A stretch of 64,000 bases of DNA, taken from assembly GCF_000002995.4 (NCBI RefSeq), contig NW_025062479.1, forward strand, positions 1,251,221 to 1,315,220. Direction: 5' to 3'. The position numbers and the translations under genes were made by a program. Of the stretch, positions 56,301-64,000 are shown in pieces. The stretch comes from Brugia malayi (taxonomy: Eukaryota > Nematoda > Chromadorea > Rhabditida > Onchocercidae). The notes below the pieces were generated by a model, which was given only the letters and a program-made list of their open reading frames with translations, had not been told where the DNA came from and did not search any database. Numbering within the stretch: the first letter of the stretch is position 1; every line of letters begins with the position of its first letter.

Positions 56301-59300
56301 TGGAGCACCAGAATGGGCCGTCTAAAGATTGAATTTATTAGTATCAAAATTGTTTCATAAAATGTTGTTTGTAACGTTCAAAAGAAATTATTAAAACGAT
56401 TAGTTTCATAAATTGCTTTATTTTTAATTAGTTCATGATTTATATTTTTTTTGTTAAAAGACAAATTTATATAGGTACAATTTTCCTTTTTTTTTTTTTT
56501 TTTAAAAAAAAAGTGAAGGTAATTAGATTTAGAGGAATGGAAGAAGTCAATGGAAATAAACAAATTATGTTAATCAGAAGAAATATATAAAATAGGGATT
56601 TAAAAATAAAATGATTAGTCCGATCAAATACTGAAATCTTTATAGGAATTCAATAGATGCAAATTCATTCAAGCAAATGTTTCAAATGAACGATTGATAT
56701 TCAGGTTAGCATGACACCTACTAGTAAACTTGCTATGATCAGAACTAACCAATCGTCCTGGTAATAATTCGAATCAGAAATAACTACAGTTTAACTATCG
56801 AACAAACATGTAAATAGACAATCCACACACAACGTAAATTATAGGAAGAAATGCACAGTACTATTACACTTCACAAACAATCACAGTGACAATCCAAAAA
56901 ATTTCAAAAACTACCGAAATATTCCGAAAATTTTCGCAATTTTTAGTTTGAAAAAAAAAAAAAAAAAACGAATAGCTGGATCAGAAAACTATTCTGAATG
57001 TAAAGCATTTCTATAAAAGCCACTGAAAGCGTTCAACAAAATTCAGCATTTGCAAGAAATGTCTGAAAAATGTTGAAAGAATAAAATATAAAACAAAACA
57101 AAAAACAAAAAAACAAAAAAAAAAAAAGGCGGAAAAAGAGACCTCTGTGAGCAATAAACGTTGCTTCCCGGTAACAGTGAAGCCACGATGTCGCAGCGAA
57201 TCGTGTTTACTTAGTGTTCCAATTCTTAGTTCAGTGTCAGACCTAGCAAACAATGGATCTCGCATACTTCCCGCATAACCTGATGAACCCAACTGTTCCT
57301 GTGTTAAAGATCGTCGTGAACTGGGATGAGATCTGGAAAATCGAGGTGACATGTATTGCTCAGTTGTCTCGTGCACCAGTGAGCTACCATGATCGTAGTT
57401 TTGTTCCAATGAATCACTGCCATCTGACCAAGCTTTTTTCCATCGTGAAAATCTGGGCTTGAGACCATGCCAGATTAACGACTTACGCTTCTTATCTCCG
57501 CGACGCTTCTAGAAACGAAAAACAAACAAACTGAACAAACAAACCAAACTAAATCATTCATTGCATATAGTTAGTTGCTGCATACTCAACAAATTTAATT
57601 TTACATATGGAAATCAAAATTTTCATTTTGTTTTTTTTCATTACGATTATCCGGATAATCAATGCAATACGTCTTCGTATGCTGACGCGACTGCACGCTG
57701 CATATTAGCTTTCGAAAGCGCTCATGATACCAACCATTAAACTTCCCCATTTTATTTTCGCCGCTGGCTGATCATCAATGATGGATTATTTGACTTTCAG
57801 CGGCAAACATTTGACAATGTATTGTTTAAGGTCATGCTTCGACATAGCCGAATATTGTCCCATTTTTCGTAATGAGATGAGATGCCTTCGTTGAATTTTG
57901 TGAAAGTTATTTTATAAAACTGAAGTAAAATGAAAAATCCAACATCTGCATTCCTTGCTAATTGTAACTATCAATTACTTTCTTTTCTTTTTAAATTTTA
58001 TTTTCATAATTTATTTAAGAAGATACTAAACAATTTTTATCACGACATGCAAGAAGGATCAGAACGATTAGTTTCAAAAGTATACCATATTTCCTGTTTT
58101 TCAAAAAACATGCCAACTTTTGTTAAGAAAAAAAAAGTGAAATTTAAACAAAGAGAAGCAGAAAGAAAGAGTGAAGAAGGAGGAGAGAGAGAAAGAGAGC
58201 GCAAAAAACTAATTCATGCGTTCAAACAATTATAATAAGATTACTACCTAAAAAGCAAGTTTACTGTTTCGTTTATCAGATATTTGTTATTGCACTTTGA
58301 TCCAAAGCTTTTTTCCAGCACCTTCTATTTGAATGAACAATAGCAGTTAGATTTGTAGAAAAAGAAATGCAAAGAGACAGAACATAAGCAATTAATTACA
58401 GTCTTTTTTTTTCTTTTTTATTTATTTACTTATTTTTGAGATTAATTTAAATAAAAAGACAAACTTACCCGAGAAGTTAATTCACTTGTCGTTGGAGTTC
58501 CGGATATTTCATCGGCGCCATCATCGAATGTTGGTGCTATGCCACCAGCACGCAGATAACGTGGCCAACAATCATATTTTAACAAATGAAAAATCTGAAA
58601 TATTTAAGTATATCGAATCAAATGAAAACAGTATGGAAAATATTAAATAATTTTCATTGAAACTGGCATGTTCATTATTGCCTTTAACAAAATGATTGCA
58701 TGTTGAATAGGTAAATATAAGAATTTCTCAAAGAAGATTATGTGTGTCGGCTGCTAACATTTAATTCATTTTACTCAGTAAGTCAATCAGGATTTGAAAT
58801 ATTTCTTAATTTCACAAATCTATTAAAGTTTACTTTTTTTGAAATGTGATACAACTCCATAATGCGAAATAACCCATCTCTTCAATAAAGAAACATCATG
58901 TAAGCTAACCTGATATTGTGCGACATCATAAAGTTGAGGTGTAAAGTCTCCTGACATAACTGCATCTCTGATGCTTTTGCTTGTACTATTATCAATATTC
59001 ACCGGTTCTATACTATTTGGTGCAAAATATCGCTCAAAAATCTCACGGCCAACTTCTACTCTTTTTTCCAACTAAAAAAAAGATAAGTGAATGCAAAATT
59101 CATGCATGTTATAATGTTCTTATTTTTAAAATTTATTGGTATCAAAAATAAAAAAAGATCACTTCTTGATTTTTAAAATATTCTATTTATTGTTACGATT
59201 ATCAAAAATGAAAAAAGAACTTTATCATCCGTTTTTTACAATAAACAAATTTAGCATTGAAAACTTGCCAAAAATAAGAAACAATAAAAATTATCAACAA

Positions 59301-60871
59301 AGTGGAAAAAATCAAAGAAAATACGAAGAATTTCAGAAAAAAAAAATTCGTTTTCAAATAAGTTAAAAATAAATGATACAAACATACATCTGAATCAGGA
59401 ATAGAACGATAATCCTCCACAGCCATATAAAAATTAATATTTTCAGCACAAAATTGCTGCTCAAGAAATTGCTGTAAAAATATGGTAAAAATTTAATTAG
59501 GAAATTATTTTATGTTAAATTAATTTAGAATTAATAATTGAAGTATGGCTATTTTATTAGAGAATATTGAGATTTATGATAATATTTAACCTGAAATGGT
59601 TTTCTGTATGATTCGTTGTGCAATATCCTTTCAACATCAGTGCAAGTTCTATCACTTGTTTGATTGCTATTGCTACGCGTTTCACTATCACCATTCGCCA
59701 TTACCATTGATTCAACTACCTTGTTAACTTGGCCTTCCGCCTTTATCGCTTTAAATTTTATTATGATCAAAAAAAAAAAAAAAAAAAAAAAAAAAACAAA
59801 TAAATAAAATCCTTTTCGCAAGATTAGTTTTTTTCTTTTTTTTTTCAATTAAAGATATCATTAAAGTTCATTAGTCTTATCATTCCAAATATTTCATTTC
59901 CTTTCTGGGAAATTAAAAGACAAATTCATTTGATGATATTTCTTCTATGGCTAATCTTTTCTTGGATGCTAATTAATAAGTAAGAGTCCGGAAAGGAAAA
60001 TAATTTGAATGTTATTATATGTCAAATATAAACTCAGCATATTTTTAACTATAAAAAAAAATTTTTTTTTCAAGTCGTACTGGAAATAACTGCGTGCTGT
60101 TCTGTTTTTGGTGGAGACGATTGAATTACTTTGCAACATTCAGGGCAAGAAGAGTATTTTGTATCTGATGAACGGAAAACATTTCTGAAATACCATTCCT
60201 ATTTGCAACATTTTCATTTATAATGAATGAATGACAGATAACATGATTATTTGATCAGGGAGTGTAATATGTTTGAAAAAAAAATAACCAATTACCTGGT
60301 CAGCTGGTATGTTACAATCGAATGACTCAATTATTGAAATAATAAGATTGTATTGAAAAATTAATCAATAACTCGATAATTATCAGATGAACAGAAAACA
60401 TACTATGTATCATTGGATAATTTCTTATTATTATAATTTAAAATTGTTTGATATGGAAGTGAGAAACTTGAGCAATCTTACTTGAATGATTCATTATGAC
60501 ATTCGTCTTTTAGTACACCACTGAAGACGGCATCGGTCGTTTTGTCACAGAAACCTTCAAAGAGATTTAGCAATAACATGAGGAAAGTTTTTTTTTCAAT
60601 TAATTTTAGCTTAAGCAAACAATGTTAATTTGGAAGAAAACTACACACACACACACACACACACAATTATGACACTTTAAACAAAAAAAAAAAAAAATGA
60701 AGAAAAGCAAAATTTGAACTGACCTTCTGCTGAACAGTAATTGCCGGAATTGGTGAATAACGCATTGCATCCATGCCCGGTAGTACGGAATTGTTCAAAT
60801 TTTGTCGAACCAATACACTTCACTGCTTTTTTCTTTCCTTCAACTTTAGCTGGCGTAAAAATACTATCACC
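53397..60871 (-). CDS. RGS12/14/LOCO-like protein: RGS domain plus Raf-type Ras-binding domain (5' end not found)
   Basis: Sixteen exons join in phase (826 residues). They start at 60871, 60554, 60184, 59748, 59471, 59071, 58594, 57508, 56321, 56052, 55644, 55109, 54784, 54419, 53899 and 53528. They end at 60724, 60482, 60081, 59591, 59388, 58910, 58469, 57143, 56196, 55969, 55502, 54916, 54606, 54214, 53704 and 53397. RGS proteins speed GTP hydrolysis by G-alpha subunits. The RGS domain is at about 147-265 of this partial chain (QFLEQQFCAENINFYMAVED, PVNIDNSTSKSIRD, IFHLLKYDCWPRYL). A basic Ser-rich linker follows, then a Ras-binding-like fold at about 526-585 (RARHGLSLNAVLRPVLAKYL, later W and RQRFVLV). 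The C-terminal third is low complexity. The N-terminal exons are Cys-rich (CPECC) and unrecognised. No GoLoco motif is visible. The junction before 59748 is the weakest. Confidence 0.88.
53905..53926. repeat. (TA)n microsatellite next to a splice acceptor
   Basis: About eleven TA units lie within 10 nt of the 3' splice site before the exon starting at 53899, where a pyrimidine tract would normally be. Confidence 0.85.
54014..54050. repeat. Intronic hairpin in the RGS gene
   Basis: CTTGATCTCAT and ATGAGATCAAG form an 11-bp stem around a self-complementary CGTATATATACG, with a TTT bulge. Confidence 0.75.
60643..60664 (+). repeat. (AC)11 microsatellite in an RGS-gene intron
   Basis: Uninterrupted AC dinucleotides. 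Confidence 0.9.
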
Positions 60872-61217
60872 CTATAAATATCCATAAAAATTCTATTAAA
60901 TTGAAAAAGAAAGCTAATATGCACACAAATCGTATTATATCCAGAAAAGAAAAATGAACTGCGTAAATTATTCTATTTTTTTTTTTTTGCATATCATTCC
61001 TACTATCCAATTTTCTTCCATCATCTATCTTATCTTTATAAAATTTTCCATCTATTTCTTTCCCTGTTTCCTAACTCCTATAAGTTTGACCTTTCTGTAA
61101 CCTTCACTGTCTCTTAAATGTTCGATTAGAAGTAATATTAATCATTGAATCATCTCCTAGAAACGATCTCATTAATTCTCGAAGAAATGATTCCACAACA
61201 GCTTTGTGTAGAAAAGA

Positions 61218-61250
61218 AAGGTGGGGGAGGAGGGGGAAGGGAGAAGAGAA
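61218..61250 (+). repeat. Guanine-rich purine tract 1
   Basis: GGTGGGGGAGGAGGGGGAAG within an all-purine stretch. The G runs are long enough for quadruplex or triplex structure, and this is unusual in such AT-rich DNA. Confidence 0.7.
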
Positions 61251-61934
61251 ATTCACTTAGTAGTGCAAAAATCCATTAAACTAGCCGCCTAAATATCGAT
61301 AAAATAGCTTTGCCATGGATAGGCTATCGTTTATAAATGAAGCATAACAGATGCTTTGCTTGGAGTACGGGGGAGAATAGTGGAAGTAAATGAGGAGAAA
61401 ACTTTGTTCTCTAAAATATTTCCCAGTAAAGGTATTTTCTTTTTTCCTCGCTATTAACCCTTAGTTATAGTTGAAAAATTGAATCTTTCATTTATGCATT
61501 AATAGCTACAGCCAATAATCAACACTTCAAACGATCATTCTATTGTATCATGATGGATCAAATGAATGAACCATCATTAGCACTTCAATCGATTTAAACG
61601 GCGACATTGACATATTAAATTAAGTATGGAATGTTGCGCACCTGAATGTAATACTAAAATTAATATTATGTCCTCTCTACACCAGTCCTGTCTTTTTCTT
61701 TTTTTTTTTTTTGATGATATAAAGGAAATGATTGAAATTTGAAAGAGAAGAATTTCTTTTCGAATAAAAATAGCTACTTTAAATGAATGCGTCCGTGATT
61801 AATTTACAGAATAATTAAACTAATATACCAAACAAAGATAATAAAAAGGAACTTTTCTTCATGGCCAAGCTATTTGGCATTAGTATGGTAATACCCTCCA
61901 GGATTAATGAATGGATCAAACGAAACGGTAAAAG

Positions 61935-61990
61935 GGGAAAGGAGAGGAGGAGGAGGGGGTGGTGATGAGTGGGTGGCAGGGGACGGTGAG
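61935..61990 (+). repeat. Guanine-rich purine tract 2
   Basis: GGAGAGGAGGAGGAGGGGGT followed by GGTG, GGGTGGCAGGGGACGG. Similar character to tract 1. Confidence 0.7.
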
Positions 61991-62240
61991 ACTGAGACAT
62001 GAACAGCAAAACTAAGGGAAATTTTGTTTGAGCGGCCATCATAAGAGCTTTTAAGCTTAAAAAGATTAGAAAAATCAATTAAGCCTTTTTGGCCATTATG
62101 TGTGTCGTTTTTCTCATATCGCTTGTCCATCCTGTTGCCCATTCTTCGGGTCGATCCTCTCCCTTTACCCTTCCTTTTTGCAATGTCTTTTTTTCATCAC
62201 TCATCCTCTCTCTTCTTCCCTTTCCTTTTTCTTCTCACCT

Positions 62241-62350
62241 GACACACAAACACACACATATATATATATATGCTCACACACACACACATACACAATTACT
62301 ACAACAACAACAATTCCTACTACTGCTACAATAACAACAACGACTACTAT
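62241..62350 (+). repeat. Compound CA/TA/CAA microsatellite
   Basis: (CA)n, then (TA)n, then (CA)n, then an imperfect ACAACAACAACAATTCC region of A-C-Y triplets. Confidence 0.85.
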
Positions 62351-64000
62351 AACTCATCATTTATTGTTTATGGTCTAGTTCCTGATTGAACATGAAATGT
62401 CACTATCAGTAATATATGCACTTACTTTACCCATCATCCTGTCCCGGATGATTCAGCCAGCTTAACATACTTCATTTAGCTGATATATGTCCAAAACGCT
62501 TCCTCCATTCATTTTTATCTTTCCTTTAAAGTACTTCTATCTCTTTCTCCTTTACTTTTCCATTCCGTAGTTCTTGACAATAAAATTAATTGTACATACT
62601 ACCAACAATTCCTTTTGCATATAAACTTCTATCTTATCTATTACTACTCACAATTCCCGCTTTCTTCTTTCTCTGGCTTCTTTCAAAACAAAAAAAGGAA
62701 AAAAAAAAAAACCCTCAAAAGAGTAAGTTAGTTGTTCTCTTTTCTTCTATCCCTTTTTCCTCTCCTCTTTCAATTTGAAAGTTAGCCAGTTTTCAAGGTT
62801 TCCCTGATTTAGCAGAGTTTTTTTCTCTCCCTCTATCTCCCTCCCTCTTCCCTTTTCCCTTTTCTTCTCCAAAACTTCACTTTGTTAACTTGGACAAGTC
62901 AATATGAACACATCAGTCTTGCTGTTCAATGATGTCAACTCGACAAAATAGTTGATTGAAGATTAAGATAACTTATGAGTGATATTCATTCTTCTTGGTT
63001 TTATTTATTTACTTCATTAATTTCAATATCCCTAAGCTAATACTACTCATTTTGTTGCACGATAAGAAAATGAGGGAAATATTCTAGTATGAATGGCTGA
63101 GATAAAACGATAAAAAAAAAAAAAAGGAAAAAAAAAGAATTGTAAAATTAAGAAATTTCAAGAAAGTTTCAGATTATAGATGTGTTTGTAATTGATTAAA
63201 TGTCACTAAAATGAATATCTGTAATTATTAATTCAGATAATGAATTTCAGCTTTTTTTCCTCCTAATCCTTCATTTCGCCAGTAAAGCATTTAAATAATT
63301 AATATATGCGGGATATATTATTACCAACTTTTCTTTTTTTTTCCCAATTTTAATCTAATACAAATTATGCGATACAGACTTATTCCTTAATCTGTTTATT
63401 AGATCATTAAGTTTTTTTGAAGTGATCATAAGTAATAATTTCAACTTATTCAAAATTTATCGAATTTAACGAAAAATTACAAGACCACCTTGTAATTACG
63501 CAAATTAGTTTAATTGTTGAGTGCAAAACGATGCACAGCCAATTTTTGCATATGAGAGGCAGGTTTATTAATAGTATCCAACTAAGTATTATATAACAAT
63601 GGAACAACACTTCTAGAAATCCTATCATTGATATGCATCTAATTTCAAGGAAATTATCATGTTCTACACTTCTTTCATTAATTATTTAAAGGAAAAAAAA
63701 AAACAGAAAGCTTATCTTTTCGTAAAACAAAATCTAATTAATGACAAAAAAAAAAAAGAAAAAAAGATAGCCCTGCAAATTAAGCACAAAATATACCAGC
63801 GCTAATCTCAAACTTCTTTTTAATTCCCTCAAATATTGCAATTCAAAGATAGTGTTTAAAACGAAAAGAGAGAGAAAAACAAAGATTGAATCAGACAAAG
63901 TAGAAAAATAATAAAGCATTATACATAATGGAGCATACCTAAACAAAAGATACTAGTGACGTTAGAATTTACAGAAAAATTTCATTACAAAAAAAAAAAA

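Larger units (their letters stand above)
60872..64000. other. Upstream region or first intron(s) of the RGS gene
   Basis: Should contain the missing 5' exon(s) or promoter of the minus-strand RGS gene, since the exon at 60871 opens in phase 0 without an ATG. It contains strong purine/pyrimidine strand asymmetry (61218-61250, 61935-61990, 62820-62870) and compound microsatellites. A Pro/Ser-rich minus-strand frame at 61870-62142 is possible but unsupported. Confidence 0.45.

Noticed and set aside
61815..62142. Pro/Ser-rich minus-strand frames that could be the first RGS exon
   Set aside because: Two overlapping frames both look open because of low-complexity purine DNA, and no clear phase-0 donor joins them to the exon at 60871.
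1..64000. tRNA, rRNA, CRISPR or bacterial-type operon features
   Set aside because: No cloverleaf, rRNA or spaced identical repeats were seen; introns and SL1 show a eukaryotic nuclear genome.

Overview
This window is an AT-rich stretch of a nematode nuclear genome. The evidence is: multi-exon genes with short GT-AG introns and TTTCAG-like acceptors; four exact copies of the 22-nt nematode SL1 spliced leader; and BEL/Pao retrotransposons with an envelope-like third ORF. A clade III (spirurid/filarial-like) worm is my inference from base composition and gene style, not a proof.

Layout. 1-2996: 3' half of a BEL/Pao element (integrase end of pol, broken env-like gene, 3' LTR). 4356-10340: a very large inverted repeat built from BEL/Pao parts. 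Two 2.8-kb arms mirror each other about 7360.5 around a ~254-bp spacer. Each arm holds a 1.6-kb LTR with two antisense SL1 sequences, two primer-binding sites in opposite orientation, and a truncated frameshifted gag. 12.2-13.2 kb: diverged repeats. 13.35-16.36 kb: two small divergent genes for coiled-coil/acidic proteins of unknown function. 16.7-17.0 kb: a decayed gene fragment. 17.3-26.5 kb: gene-poor, with simple and degenerate repeats.

Five further multi-exon genes are supported in the right part. They are a shavenoid-like single-pass membrane protein (minus, 26692-31899), ribosomal protein L18 (minus, 36400-37644), an ALY/REF mRNA export adaptor (plus, 39631-42076), an unrecognised 467-residue protein ending in a PCNA-binding PIP box (plus, 43129-46522), and an RGS12/14/LOCO-like RGS plus Ras-binding-domain protein (minus, 53397-60871, 5' end not found). 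Every exon junction in these models was checked for reading phase. RPL18 and ALY are divergently transcribed with ~2 kb between them. No tRNA, rRNA or CRISPR array was seen.

The most unusual part is the near-perfect 5.9-kb palindrome carrying SL1 sequence inside its LTRs. Its arms look identical while its outermost ~80 bp have diverged. This suggests very recent duplication or gene conversion (or an assembly fold-back), and transcription through it would yield a long hairpin RNA.
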